Assembly (NCBI RefSeq): GCF_026745355.1
Contig: NC_079202.1
Span: 54,354,709 to 54,418,708, forward strand
Source of the DNA: Beta vulgaris subsp. vulgaris
Taxonomy: Eukaryota; Streptophyta; Magnoliopsida; Caryophyllales; Amaranthaceae
Reading direction: 5' to 3'
DNA length: 64,000 nt
Part shown: one piece after another, positions 1 through 13,400 of the stretch
Numbering within the stretch: position 1 is the first letter of the stretch
How the letters are laid out: each line of letters begins with the position of its first letter
Translations under genes and position numbers: made by a program
The notes under the pieces: generated by a model
Seen by the model: the letters and a program-made list of their open reading frames with translations, nothing else
The model's database searches: none
What the model was told of the DNA's origin: nothing

Positions 1-310
1 ATATGACATGAATTCATTTCAAATCAGAAATTAGATAAAATCTTAGAATAGTGGGATCACCCAATAATTTACTATACAAAAGTCAAAATAATGTAAAATC
101 TGTAAAAAGGCCAGTAAGGTCACAATAGTATTCTCTTCCAAGTAGGTGTCACCAATTTATATGCACCATATAATCCTGTGACCTTAACAATCTTGCTTGA
201 TCATCAAGGAATAGGTATTTAACCCTCCATCCCCTACCCAAAACAAGATGATTGGAAGTGATATGAAGTGCCAAAATTTTTTTGCAGAATCTAAATTCTC
301 AAACTTCCAC

Positions 311-3300
311 CTCTTGAAAATCCAGCTCCACGTATAGATATGGCGCTTTTCCCTCTTCCTGCCCAGGAGAAGCATCACAACTTTATCAAGTAAGTTAAAA
401 TCAATCATGGACATCAAGCATTACAAGCCAAAACGAAATTTCCAAAAAAAAAAAAAAAAAAAGACCAAAGTTCTAGACAAAGCTAACAATATTTCAGATA
501 ATAAAAGGTAGCTGAAGGATTAAGAAGCAACCAATTAAAGCTGAGCAACAAAAAAAATACATAAACAGACCCACATACTTATCCATATGTTTTGTGAGAT
601 TATGTTAAACTTTTCCAGCAATGACCAAAGGTCCAAGAAAAAAAATCAAAAATTACATAATCAATACGAGAAAATCAATGGCACTATTCTACTATTCTTG
701 TCCTGAAGAAGTTGGTGCCAGGACTTCTTTTTGCACTATTACGGATACGAAAATGTGAAATATGGATTCAATTGTCAACTGCTTCTATTGGAAATAAGAT
801 TGACTACGGATTTGAGCAGACTAAAGGACAGACAGCAAGTTCAATAACTTGGGAAAAATAAGAGGGACACGAGGAACCCTATTCATCACAGACCGTGTAA
901 AATTGCTCATATAAGAACCATTAAATATATGGAACCCAAATGGTGTGCCAGTGTGGTCCTTGGATAAAATAAACCAGAAAGGGGATATTTTGCTGATTAA
1001 GTTCTAGCATCCATGTAGGACTACCCAGGTTTCCATATCATACGACAAAATATACCTGCAACTGAAAATATGTTGTATCAAAGCCTGCTCCAAGTGATAA
1101 AACTTGCTTTCTAGTATGATCATCAGTATTGAGAAACTGGAAAAGAAGCTTCCGGAAAGCAGCGAAACGAGCAAAATAACCTTCAAGGAAGGAGATACAT
1201 AAAAAAAATAAGTAAGAGAACCATAGTGCAAACAGTTGAGTATATAAAAAAACTTACTAAAAGTGAACCTACCACGATTAATAATAGGAGATCTCCTAAC
1301 AGGCCTTCTCACGAACAAATGGATGAAGTCATCTCTCATGTACCCCTTTTTCACACAGGACCTATGGCAATTGTCAATAAGGAAGGATCAGGTCATGCCA
1401 ATAATGCATGGTTGCAAGTAACTGGCAAGTCCAGATTTTGTTCTGTGTAATAGAATAGGCATTCATACAACGTATAGTAAAGGTTTTCACTCAAAAAGAT
1501 TGACAAGTATGGTTCACTATGTAACTCCTGATATTTTGGCAAAAACCTCCATGACTTAACTCTTCATAAAGTCTAAAGCCCTCTTTCGAGGCCTTAGGGT
1601 AATATTAATGAAGTTCTGAAGGCTGAGTCACTGAAGCCAGTATAGAATATCTGAAGTACAGTTCCTGGATTACTAAGAATTAAGTATTGTAATAGCTTCA
1701 TCTGAAGACTGAACAGCATATACTTATTCAGTTAATATGCCTATTAAAGCAGAAGGAACTCTTTCAGGTGTTGTATCCAATTTTTATCCAAATTCCTATA
1801 AACCTGGCCAGAAGAGAGCTGTCATAGACTCACAGTCCTCATAGATGATGATATTACAACAGAGGTATCATGATTTGGTTGCTACTCCAAGCTTTCAAAA
1901 GCCTCAATATATTATCCATAGTCTATTACAACTGTTCCTTTACCACGTCACCTCGCTTCTTCACAATTGAAGTATTCACGGTTCTGTCTCCTTTTCTTTC
2001 TTCCCCACTCTTACATTAACAGGCAACCAGTTATCTATTAGAGAAACAAAAGTGATCAGCTCTTCTTCCACTATAAACCAATCACACCGCAACCTCTTGA
2101 TTCGTAAATAGCAGCCTTGAAGCTCCCAATTTAATATCGGTATCTCTTAAAAGCCCTTTGCTAGTTAAAAGTTCTCATCACTGATGCCATCAACTCTGGG
2201 CATATGACACATTGGAAACTCTAAGTATATTCAGATAGCAGAAATGAATGTTCTGCTCTGCACTAGGGGGAACCGTGGGAAGGCATATAATTGGACTATA
2301 CACAGTTTCGTGTTGAAACTACTCTGAGTCTCTGACATTTCAATAGCTTGACATCTAGACCAGCTAATTAACAAGAACCAAGAAACATGTATGGAAACAC
2401 TGTTCTATTCCTTCATTAATCAATCCATCACTATCTCAAATTCTATTGTAAGTTGCAGGCCATCTAGCTATTGTTGCCTGATTTACAATACTGCTGAACT
2501 GCATTGGCGCATTGGATTACACCTGAAATCATAAATACCTTAGAGCAACCTTGTGTCTTGCCTGTGTCACACTTCCTCGGTGGAGAGGACATCGGCAGGG
2601 CTCTTTTCCAAGAACAAAAGATAGATAGCACCTCCCTAATAATCCCTCCGTTTTTTTAATTGTTATGCTTTCCTTTTTTTGGCTCTTTTTTTTTGTTTCA
2701 CTTTCACTTTTTCCTTACATGGTGACCTATCGCATCAACTTTTCACACTTTTCCACCTCATATACCCCCACCACCCATTTTAATGACCACCCAAAACCTT
2801 CTCACCTACCCTATTTTTCTCTCTCCTATATTATTTTAATGTTTCTTTTACATTTCACAAAACCAAATATTCTTTTTTTGTACTTCTTCCTTGTTTTTTG
2901 CACGATTTCCTTGGTTCTCCCCTAAAGTGAAGTGTAACAATCAAAAGAAACGAAGATAGTAAGTAACACTTCATCTAAAAGACTAGAACGACTTAAAAAA
3001 AAGGTGAAGCTTTCCATTCTTCTTCCCTCCCCCATCCAAAGAAGCAATACCACATTATGATATCAATGACAATGTAGAAACAAGCGATGCACCAATGCCA
3101 GTGAAATATTTGTTACAAGTTACAACAACTTATGCCTTAGATTGTAGCTCACTATATCGATTTTTACGTCCCAATACTCCCAAACATGCCATTATTGCAA
3201 TTACACATTTGCAAAAATTCAAAAAACATTCCACTAACTAAACCGTAAATGCAAACATAAAAAAAAAAAAAAACAAGAAGAAATAGGTATTTCGTTTCCA

Positions 3301-3617
3301 TCAACCACATCATAGACGAGAAACAAGAAACCGCAATTAAACAGTAAATAACAAAAACATCGCAGAAATCACCAGTTGAAACATTAATTAAATATGCACA
3401 AAATATATGCGATAATCGTCAAAAACTCCAAAAAATTAAAATAAGAGGACGGTGTTAACAATAATATTGTCATTAATGGCGTATATTAGAAAGAGGATCG
3501 CAGAATTTTTATATTTGGGGGAGGGTTGGTTGCTCACAATTTGCTAGCAGAAGCGTCGTCATTTGTAGCTTGAACAGCTGCAGTGTTACTGCGTGCATCT
3601 GCTGCATTTTTCGCCAT
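311..3617 (-). CDS. LCMT1: Leucine carboxyl methyltransferase 1, 5' half (partial, 3' end off window)
   Basis: The enzyme transfers a methyl group from SAM to the C-terminal leucine of the PP2A catalytic subunit and so controls which B subunit binds; the Arabidopsis homologue is SBI1. Four coding exons are seen on the minus strand: 3617-3538, 1361-1273, 1180-1056 and 358-311. All joins keep frame and use GT-AG sites. They encode about 114 residues: an acidic N-terminus with ATNDDASASK, then KKGYMRDDFIHLFVRR, RRSPIINRGYFARF, the SAM-binding motif LSLGAGFDTTYFQLQ (residues 84-98) and YLYVELDFQE. The order and spacing match plant LCMT1 (about 330 aa), so roughly two thirds lies left of base 1. 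The start is the ATG that opens the conserved N-terminus. Intron 1 is long (about 2.2 kb) and carries a Stowaway MITE. The exon 4 donor (GTGGAA) is weaker than the others. The call is secure; exon 4 slightly less so. Confidence 0.9.
2642..2959. mobile_element. Degenerate Stowaway-like MITE in LCMT1 intron 1
   Basis: The left end reads CCCTCCGTTTTTTTAATTGT and the right end is its imperfect reverse complement (ACAATCAAAAGAAACGAAG). The element is flanked by TA on both sides (2640-2641 and 2960-2961). It is pyrimidine-rich inside, which creates a spurious 86-codon open frame. Confidence 0.55.
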
Positions 3618-3867
3618 TTTCGTCCCTTCTGTAAACTCCGATTGAAATTTGGGGTTGATGGATTTGTGATGCAAAACGATGAAAGGGCTTTTCTGTCTTC
3701 AAAGTTACAAACTTCATTTAACTTTCACCAATTTATGACTATTCCTTCAAAATTCTAAATTTAAAATTGATTCCTATTTAAAATGGAATAGGGAAATTCC
3801 CCTCAAACCAAAAAAAATGGAATAGGGAAATTATATTTTGAGTAGAGGGTGTATATCAATAATCCTA

Positions 3868-4015
3868 GTGTTTGTTCTACCCAACTTATTTTTGGTTGCA
3901 ATCAGTTCAATTCAGTTTAGTTCAGCTCTAATTATTATTTCGATTAGTTATAATTTAATTCACTTCAGTTGCAATCAATTCAGTTCAATTGTTTTATGTC
4001 GAATAGAACAGGCTC
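3868..4015 (-). mobile_element. Tourist-like MITE of the CTGAACTGAA family, copy 1
   Basis: Reads as the reverse complement of the copy at 17403-17532: it starts near GTGTTTGTTCTACCC, has TTCAGTTCAATTCAG in the middle, and ends with TTTTATGTCGAATAGAACAG. The ends are diverged and no exact target duplication is visible. Confidence 0.5.
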
Positions 4016-5966
4016 TTACTTCAAACAAAATGGTAGAGCACACCCCCTAAAAAAAAGAATGGTAAAGCACAAATAAAAGTTGGTAGAGGAGGAAGAGGTG
4101 GTAGCTCAAGGGCGATAAATTGTAGTTAGTGTAACCAACCTCATCCTATTGAATATTGAGAGTAATAAGTATAGATATAAGATTTACTCGTAGTTAGCCA
4201 CAATACGATTCTCATTCTTTACAAGAAGGATTCCCCATTTCTTACCCTTATTGCAAGGGGATTTTCCTTGTCTTTAAAAAAAAGAGTTAGCTACAATTAT
4301 TTTTAATTATAAGAATAAGTGTTTGGTAGCTCATGTTCCTTTTCTAATATTTTTCTCTCCTCGTTGATATATTAGAAGAATGTGAAATGCGTACAAAAAG
4401 TAAAGGTATTACAAGTCATTGACTGTCTAGAGGATATTTGGCTTACAAAGATAAAAGGAAATGGTTTAAGAAATGGAAATAAGGAGAATGGAACATAACC
4501 CTTAGATTTAGTATATTGTTTGTTTCAAAATATGTAAGAAAAATTCTAAAATTTCACCACCACAACTTTTGTCCTTTACTACCAACACCGCCACCCTTTT
4601 TTTTTTCAATATCCCATTTCCCCTTCAGCTGTCACCCTCTCCCTCCTTTTGGCCGCCGCCCCCTTCTCATCTTCTTTTGCCGGTGCTACTTTTGCCCAAG
4701 GAATTTTCTCTCTCTCCTTTCTTGTAGATCTAGTGGTGGTATTTGTAAGTGTATGAGGCGGGCTTTGTTTGGTGACAATGGTTGGTTTCTTGGTAGAGTG
4801 GGGAGGTTTTTCGGTGGTGGTAGATGGTTTTCGAAGTTGGTGGTGGGTTTTGGGTGGGTGGGGTGGTTTTGGGGATGGACTGAAGTGTTTTTTCGGGATT
4901 GGTAGAGTATTGATTGGCATCTTATTATTATATTATATAATGGGTGGGTTGGTGGTGGTGGATGTATTATTATATAATATTTTCTATTTTTTTTAAGCCT
5001 AAAAAAACTAAGATTGTTGATTAATAGCTAATTATTCCTTCTTTTAAGCTAGAAAGTGGACTTGTGGAGTAAAAGAGCACGAGTATTGGTCATTTGCACT
5101 TAAAGTCGTACTAGGAATTTATTTATTTAAGTAGTTTGAGTTTCTGATGATTGAATTAAGAATATTACGTAATACTATGGCCCAATTTTAAGATTTGAAC
5201 ATGACATTTATAATGTTTAAGACGATCCTGATAGACGGAACTACGTAACTAGGGTCCTTATGTTACACGTTGGCATGTTTAATGCATATAACTCCCAAGA
5301 GAACCACACTCATTAATGCATCATGCATGTGGTGTTCAAGTTGGTTTGTACTTTCGGATGCACGGTATAATTTGCTTGACCAATGTTCAATGATTAAATT
5401 TCATAATAAGCCCAACTAACAAGATCAACGAGTTACGTAGCAATAAATAATGAATCATATCTTTCTTTAAGGATTTGTTCGTTATTGTTTTTGCTTAAAC
5501 TTTTTTTTATGAAAGACAAAATATATTTAGTAAAATTCATTTTCAATTTTGTTGTCATTTATAAGAAAAAGACACAAACAAGGAGTATAAGCTTGATTGA
5601 TTTGATAAGTTCTTTATATGGTTTTTGAAGTCCTAAAATAATAAACATATCGAAAAGTTAGTTTAGTCAAACGGTCCTAAAACTACAAGATTGATCTTTG
5701 CATTAGATTTTATTTGACATAATTAGACCTGTTTATTCTGATCAGTGCTTCTCTTTACCTGAACTTAATTGAATTGAACTTATTGGTGCTGATCGGACTT
5801 AATTAGTCATAATTTTCCTTTATGTTTACACCTGGTTAGATTTATTCAGGCCCGAAACATAATTTTACCTTACATTTACATCTAATTTGATCTAAACATT
5901 ACCGATTATTTCACCCAAAAATCATTCCTAGTTATTTTTTCTAAATGAAAATTCATTCATTAATAC
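4016..5966. other. Intergenic DNA, no supported gene
   Basis: AT-rich, with a pyrimidine-rich then GT/GGT-rich block at about 4560-4990. That block opens overlapping frames on both strands with biased composition and no recognisable domain, so I treat them as non-coding. A diverged fragment resembling the family at 52188-52475 lies near 5730-5830. Confidence 0.6.
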
Positions 5967-5985
5967 AAAATAAAGTCATACGATA

Positions 5986-6140
5986 AAGGATATGAGTTAG
6001 CTCAAGTGGGTAGAGCGCTCTCCCATGGCCCCTAAGGACAGGGGTTCGATCCTTACCCCCAACATTATGCTAGGGTATTCCTTTGTATGCTATGCATGCC
6101 TTATTTAGGCTAACTTAATTTCCTAATCAAAATAAAAATA
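5986..6140 (+). mobile_element. tRNA-derived SINE with target-site duplication
   Basis: The head carries a pol III A-box (TAGCTCAAGTGGGTAGAGCG) and a B-box (GGTTCGATCC) at tRNA-like spacing, followed by a tRNA-unrelated body and an A-rich tail. A 19-bp direct repeat containing TAAAGTCATACGATA flanks it (5967-5985 and 6141-6159). It is not a functional tRNA gene: no acceptor stem closes. Confidence 0.8.
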
Positions 6141-6669
6141 AAAATAAAGTCATACGATATCTATAATAGAAGTAAAAAAACTAAAAAAATACAAATCAAA
6201 TTGAAAGATACTTACTTCTAATCCGTTAAAATCACTATCGTTGATTATAATTAACTTTCACATCATTATATCTCTATTCTATATGGAAAGAGGGGTAGGA
6301 GACCAAAATAGAAACTCCATTTTACCCTCATTACATCTCTATTCTAACTACTTACTCTAATTAAAAAATTAAAAATTTAAAAAGAAAAAAGAAAACTACC
6401 TAATTAATTTAAAAAATAAAAAAAGACATTACAAAAAAACTATTAACAATTCAAATATCCCTAATTTACTCGATATAATTAACAATTAATTTAATTTTCT
6501 ACGTTCCTTAAAAAAAATTAATTTTCTACGTATTTTTGCATGCATCGCCTGCATATAAAAACTAGTGTCGGTCTAATGCAACATTTTAGGAGGAGGTTTA
6601 ACGATGTGATGTAAAATCGAGGTAACCAAAAATTTGCCCATAACATGCGCAATAAGGCTGAAAATTCTA

Positions 6670-7211
6670 TTGTGCTCCCGGGAGCACGATGCACATCATG
6701 CACCCGGTAAATTTGTTCCATTTCCGATAAGTAAATGTTCTATTTCAACAAATGTTCATTTTAAGCATATTTTTCAGCAAAAAAAATATGTTCTAGTTTT
6801 CGTAAAAATTGTTCTAATTTCAATAAACAAATGTTCTATTTCAACAAATGTTTGTTTTAAGCTTATTTTTCAGCAAAAAATTATGTTCAATATTTTGTGA
6901 ATCTATTTTATTTTCGATAAGCAAATGTTCAATTTCAAGTGTTCTTTTAAAACTTATTTTTCACCAAAAAATATATTCTATTTTTACTGAAAATATGTTC
7001 TATATTTGATAAGCATATGTTCTATTTAAGTAATTGAATTATAATAATGTTCCACTTCAAAAAAAATGTTCATTTTTGTATTTGGATTCTGGTAATGATC
7101 CACTTCAACATTTAAATGTTCTTTTTCATAAATGAATTCTTGTAATGTTTTCATTTTAACAATAAAGTGTTCGTTTTCGTAAATGAATTTTGTAATGTTC
7201 CACTTCAAAAC
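6670..7211 (+). repeat. GTTC-rich repeat element, copy 1 (right end decayed)
   Basis: Starts with TTGTGCTCCCGGGAGC and continues as an array of degenerate units built on AAATGTTCTATTTCAACAAA and TGTTCCACTTCAA. It is homologous to 18255-18907 in the opposite orientation; there the same end motif forms an inverted pair. No right terminus is recognisable here. Confidence 0.6.
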
Positions 7212-7349
7212 GCACGCACTACAATAAGGCCAGCGGCATCACGTCACGTACTCACGCGTCTAGAACCTCAAGAGAAACCTTCTAAAATCTAAACACAAAT
7301 TCCAAATCAAACACACCACTCTCCCTTCTTCATCATCATCAATTTTTCA

Positions 7350-7357
7350 AAACCCTA
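7350..7357 (+). promoter_or_regulatory. Telo-box (AAACCCTA) upstream of CSN7
   Basis: AAACCCTA in a pyrimidine-rich leader about 100 bases before the CSN7 ATG. Telo-boxes are common in the 5' regions of plant housekeeping genes. Its role here is inferred from motif and position only. Confidence 0.35.
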
Positions 7358-7453
7358 GTTTTTTCCCCTCTTCAATGCATATGAATCACTAATCATCAAA
7401 TTAATCAAAGTTCCCCTCCTTTTTCAAGAATTTCAACTCTAATTTTACATACA

Positions 7454-10400
7454 ATGGATATCGAACAGAAGCAAGCGGATTTAATCGAACACTTTGTGAA
7501 ACAAGTGTCGGCAAACAAGGGTTCCTTCCTCGCTTCGATCATCATTGAAGCAACTTCAAATCCTTCTCTCTTCGCATTCTCCGAAATTCTTGCCGTATCT
7601 AATGTCGCCGAGGTTTTTCGTTTTTCTCTCTCTTCATCCTGGTTTTTTTTTTTTTTTTTGGGTATGTTTTTCTATAACTGGGGTTTGTTGTGGTGTTTGA
7701 TGTATGATTGGACAATTTTGTTTTATTTATCAATTACTATATGAGTGCGTTAATGTTATCAATTTTGTTTCGTTAGGGTTATGGATTTCGGAACATTGTG
7801 TATTTATATTGATAATCCAATCATCGATATAATCATCACAGAAATAATTGTATATGAAATTATATGGATGTAAGATGTATTTAGGCGCCTAGACGGTACG
7901 CGTTTTGAAGTTCGAACATTAATTGATTTTGGTGGTAGAAGGAGCAGTGTGGAGTGATGCATTTAGTATAGTAGATGGAAAACATTAATGTTGTATATGA
8001 GTGAGAAAATTTTGTTTACTTAAAAATTGGTTGTTAAACACTTAAGCTCACACGCAATGACTGAGATTTAGGAATAAGGGTGGAGGTTTTTTTTAAGATT
8101 AGTAGTAGCACTTAACTTTGATATGTGAGGTTTCCTGATGAAATTAAAGCTTTTAATACTTCCTCCGTTTCTTTTTACTCGCTACACTTCTCATTTCACG
8201 GACTCCTAGGCAATTTTTGGAGAAGAGAGAGGTAGAGAGTAAAAAGAAAAGGGACCCATGTGGGAGGAGAGAGATAGAGAGAATTTATTGCCCAAAAAAG
8301 AAGTGTAGCAAGTAATATGAAACTTCCCATAATGAAAAGTGTAGCGAGTAAAAAGAAACGGAGGAAGTAGTTGTCTGTGCTTTGCTCGGTGTAACGGTTA
8401 TCCTTGATGCAGCTTCAAGGAACTGAACATTCAATGTACCTTAATCTTCTCCGTTTATTTGCTCATGGAACATGGAGTGATTACAAAAGTAAGCTTTCCG
8501 TCTCTTTTTAGCTCAATAGGAGTGGCTTTTTGAATGTATCTGAAAAGTTATGTAGTATTGCTTGTAATATGTTATTTAACCCTGTGGTGTATTATGAATT
8601 GGGTGAATTTCTAGTGCTATGATTTGATACCTTATAATTTGATAAACCAGCCCTTATGATATGTGGCGAATTGCATGAAATTTTATGATGCGCAGTTAAT
8701 GCTGGGTCTCTACCGAATCTGGTTGCTGAACAAGTACTCAAGTTAAAGCAACTTACTGTCCTTACACTGGCTGAGACAAGCAAGGTACTTCTGTTCTAGT
8801 CTTTTTCTTTTTCCCCTTAAAGTCATTATTGGTCTCCTTTGTCTATGCCCTGTGTTATGTTGAAGGTTTAAGGTGCGCTTATACTATTCCAGGCAGACAG
8901 CTTATATGTTTATAGTACTTTACAATGATTTAGCAGGAAGTTCTTTTTTCAATATTTCTGAGATTTCGAGATGAAAAATAAAAACAATATAGTAACCCCA
9001 TACGAGGAGTTTCCATGCTATTCGGGAAACTAGAGCAGGTGGCAGAATCATATATTACATCTATATTAGTATTTAGTACTAGTGAAATTATTTATTGGTA
9101 GCATAGATGCTTTGTGGAGGGGAGTATCTTTAGAAACGAATTATGGGTTCTGGAGTGATGGTTATAAATGAGTATTCCTCCTTTTTTTTTTTAAGTAGGT
9201 AGGATTTGTGTTACTTCGACGCCTTCGTTTACATGCGTTGTTGACACGACATGACACTTGGATCATTCATTTTAAACCAAAAAACTTTTTTTTGTTTTAC
9301 AAAATGGACGAGTGCGACACGAGACATTTACGAAAAGGATGAGTCCGACACCGAGACACCCCAATCAAAGTAAACACGTTATGCAAATCTGAGTAACATA
9401 AGGTAGGAAATCTTAAATCTTTATCTTTCCGAAGTATATTCTCCATGAGAACTCAGAATTTCCGACACATTTGCGGTTTAGTAAACACCAGCACAATATC
9501 TGCTCCAGTCTGCCTTTTCACATGGGTAGCATGAATAACAATTGGCATGCTGCAACCCTCCTATTGTGTGTTACTCTGTGAGGATCATCATAGTCTGTGT
9601 TATTAACTTATTTATGTTCTTGAGGAATATCATACATGCTACATAGGCTTTATCCACAATTCGAGTAACATACATTTAGCGGAGGTTCCTCACCTTATGT
9701 ATACCTCAATGTGCTTGAACTTACTGGGTTACTAAACTGGATCATGCATTTAGTGATCCATGTCGTCATGTGACTTGTTTCTTTTTGGTTTGAACTCGCT
9801 AAGTGCGGGGATGTTATCTTTAGGAGTTTGAGCAACACTCAGAGGGTTGCTTAAAAAGTGATGGAAAACCTCCTTTTGTTTCTGCTATGCTGGTGACGCA
9901 ATCGATATTTCTCTTTTAGGGCATGTTGGATGGGGCGTTATGAATTAGAGGAGTTATAGAACACCTTAATAAAAGAAAACTGAAGGTGAGTTAGGTGGTT
10001 GCAGGTGGATGATGTAGAGGTGTTCAGATGATGAGGGAGGGAGGAAGAGGCTGTTATCCCCCAAATGAGGTACCCCATAAAGAGGGTAATAATTCCCCCC
10101 TTTCCTGCCTTTTCTTCTGCAAAACTAGCTTACTCTCTTTACCACCACTTCGTCCCCTCTATCATCACCTATAATCACCTTAAAGGTTCTTAATATGCAT
10201 TATATCTCCTATCTTAAGGAATTGTCGTCTCAAGTCTGTTAATGCTCTTTTTTTAATGTGTTTGTCGTTTCATTGTTTGTTTTTGCTTTCAGGTACTACC
10301 ATATGATCATTTGATGCAGGAGCTAGATGTAACAAATGTGCGTGAACTGGAAGATTTTCTTATCAATGAGTGCATGTATTCGGTATGTGTTCTGGTTACT

Positions 10401-13400
10401 CAATATTTTATTTATAAACCAATGAAGTTAACTAGTTTGGTGTATCTTGGTTTCTACTAGTTATTCTTTTTTTCCATCCTCTGTAAAGATCTCTTAGTAT
10501 CAATGTCAGGTTTCCTTCCCTTTCCTTTACTTCCCTCGAGGTTTCTTTATTTGTCCACAGTTCAACAGTAGCTTTATACCCAAAATCAACTTCATCTCAT
10601 CCTCGTCTATCTATGATTTTATTATAGTTTTGTGATGAATGTGTACAAGGTAATGGGATGTCAAGTGTTCTTACGGTTTGAACTGTTGGAAACGGGAGGT
10701 AGCTTTGTTTTCTATCTGTTGCTGCAGTTCCTTAGTATAATGCCATGCAGAGTACTGTTAATCTGATACTTCAAAAAATCTGTAGCGAAGCCGCAAAGAT
10801 GGCATGGTTGGTGCTCCTTCCGAAGGGGCGACTTCTAGGTTTGAGGCCTTTAACCCCATGCCCTAACGTAGAGATGATGCTGTGTTTTTACCATTCCAAA
10901 CAGGAAAAATGACTATTTAGGATATTTCTGGAACATCCACTTATCTTCTCTTCTGCGCACTCCCAACACCAGAAGCTCCTTTAGTTGCAACAGATTTCAT
11001 AACTTAAAGATTGTTAAGTTTTCAGTTTGAAATCGGATTTGTTTTTGGATTCCGTATCAGGTTAGAACTTAGTGGTTGAGGCCATTACTATATCTAATTT
11101 GGGAGTTGTTTCTATTTTATTTTATGACATAGTGTGGTTGTGCTGCTATACTTAGGAATTTTTAGTTTAATAACCAGCAATGAACAACAAATATTTTAGT
11201 ATGTACTCAAGACTCAAGTATGCAGCTGTGCCCATGGACGTCTTACCTTATGCTAGGGCATTTTTGGTTCTATATCGTAGGCTTGGACACGTGTCCTTTC
11301 AAGATGTGCTCGAGCCTCAATATCTTGATTGTATATGGGGAGTCCAAAATCTAAGTATTTCCAAGATGTGCTATTTTAGTGCTTAAGCTAACATCTACAC
11401 TTGGCTGACAGGGAATTGTAAGAGGCAAGCTGGATCAGCTGCGAAGATGCTTTGAGGTGCTATAAGTGCACCTTCTTTACCATCCTTTCTTCCCTTTCTC
11501 TGGATTCGAAGCTTCTAGGTGGCTGACATAGTTATCATGTGGATGCAGGTACAATTTGCTGCTGGAAGAGATCTTAGACCAGCGCAATTGGGTAGTATGA
11601 TACAGACATTGACTAACTGGTATTCACAGATTTTCTGTATTCCTTTTATCTTAAATAAATTGTATAACATGCCAGCTAAGGAAAATCTAGTGTCAATTCG
11701 GTGATTAATGTCGACTGACTTGGATGTCATTCTAATGGATCTTCACAACTCTATTTATTTTTATTTTTATATTGTTATGCTGTTATAGGGTTGCTTAGTC
11801 TTCTTTTTCTCATTTGTGTTGTAAGCAAGTTCTTGGTTGTTTATCTCTTTTAATCCTCACTTTATCTGAAGTCAAAAAGAGGAGAGTATATGACGTAAGG
11901 AGACAGGAAGGGTTGGCTGTATCAGATTTTCTCTACATTTCACGTCTAGACCTAGTATTGGCTTGTTTGACCTCAGCACACCTAATTATGTACGATGTGA
12001 CTCTTTAAGTTCATAACTGATTCACTTTGTGATTTTATCTAGGTGAAATTGGTAAACCTAAGACCGTTGTTCTATAATTTTTTTTTGCCTGATCCTCAAC
12101 TAACAAATTTTATTCAATGGAAATAAAATTCTCAATTTCACAATTGATATTTGTTTCAAGAGTAAACTAAGACCATTATTCTATAAGTATGCCTGATCGT
12201 CAGCTAGCAAATATTGTTTGAACTTCTCAATTCATAAACCATATTTGTTTCAAAATTTCAAATATCATAACGAAATGAGAATCCTTCAAAGTTAACCTTG
12301 CCATTAAATAGCCAATGAGGAAGATGACTATGAGACAATGGAAGGACCTTTCTAATCAAAGTCAATCAGGATCTAGTCTGCAAGCCATTATATATGGAGT
12401 ACCTCTTGCTTTATTTGATGATGGTGCTTAGGTGGTGTTATGGTCGTTTTAACAGTTCAAGTTTTGTCAGGAATTCTGAGAGCACTCTGACATTAGCGGT
12501 GTCCAAGTGCAACTTGCTGACACACACGCGCATACCCAGAGTCAGATCTCACCTCTGATATGGTTGGGACTTGGGAGGCCCAAATAGCCTAGTGTCTTTT
12601 ATAAGAATACAACTTTGGTTCCTACTTCCTATGCTAGTATTTTGTTTCATGGTGATGTCTAGTTCTTGATTTCTGGGGCATCTAATGTATTATATCTCAA
12701 ATTCTTTGTATTGGGATGGTAGCTGAAGTAGTGTTGTATTCTAAACTTCCTCCCTGGACATCTTAGAAGTTGGAAACCTAGTAGCAGTGCATCCTTACTT
12801 TCTTTTTGATGGTTCAATGCTATGTTATGTGTTCTGAGCATGCAAACATGGTATATGTGTGTCAGTTGATCATTAGAAGCATATCACTTTCATCTATATC
12901 TTCGGCCATTCTCAATCCCGTATTGAGATTTGCATATATGTTTTTGAATAAATTATAGGTTGTCGACTTCGGACAACTTGCTCCTGACTATTCAAGAGAA
13001 GATAAAATGGGCAGATACCATGAGTGAGTTGGACAAGAAACATAAAAAAGAAGTTGATGACAGAGTGGAAGACGTAAAGAAGACTCTATCTCTCAAGGTG
13101 TGAATTTCATTTTTTCTGCTTCACTGGTAGTTATTTCCTGAAATTTATCCAGCAATGTGTGTGCTTGTGCAATCAGATGAGCTGAACAGTGTGCTCCTCC
13201 AGCACTAGCATCACAAGCGCCAGCATGTGTGATGTGCTACAGCCTGCATATGCACCTGGTTGCATAACATAATTAGCGGTTATCTGGGGGAAAGGGTGGA
13301 GCCAGTGGGATGGTTCCAACCTACTTGCTTTTTCTTCTTGTCAATGCCTTGTACTAGCACACTTTTCAGCTGACTGCCTTGCAATGTACTGTTGTTTGGT

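Noticed and set aside
4516..5000. Overlapping frames of 75-129 codons on both strands
   Set aside because: Composition is driven by a pyrimidine-rich then GGT-rich low-complexity block; the peptides are Pro/Phe or Gly/Trp runs with no domain and no splice context.
5991..6060. Functional tRNA gene
   Set aside because: A- and B-boxes are present, but no acceptor or anticodon stem closes, and an A-rich tail plus flanking duplication mark it as a SINE.
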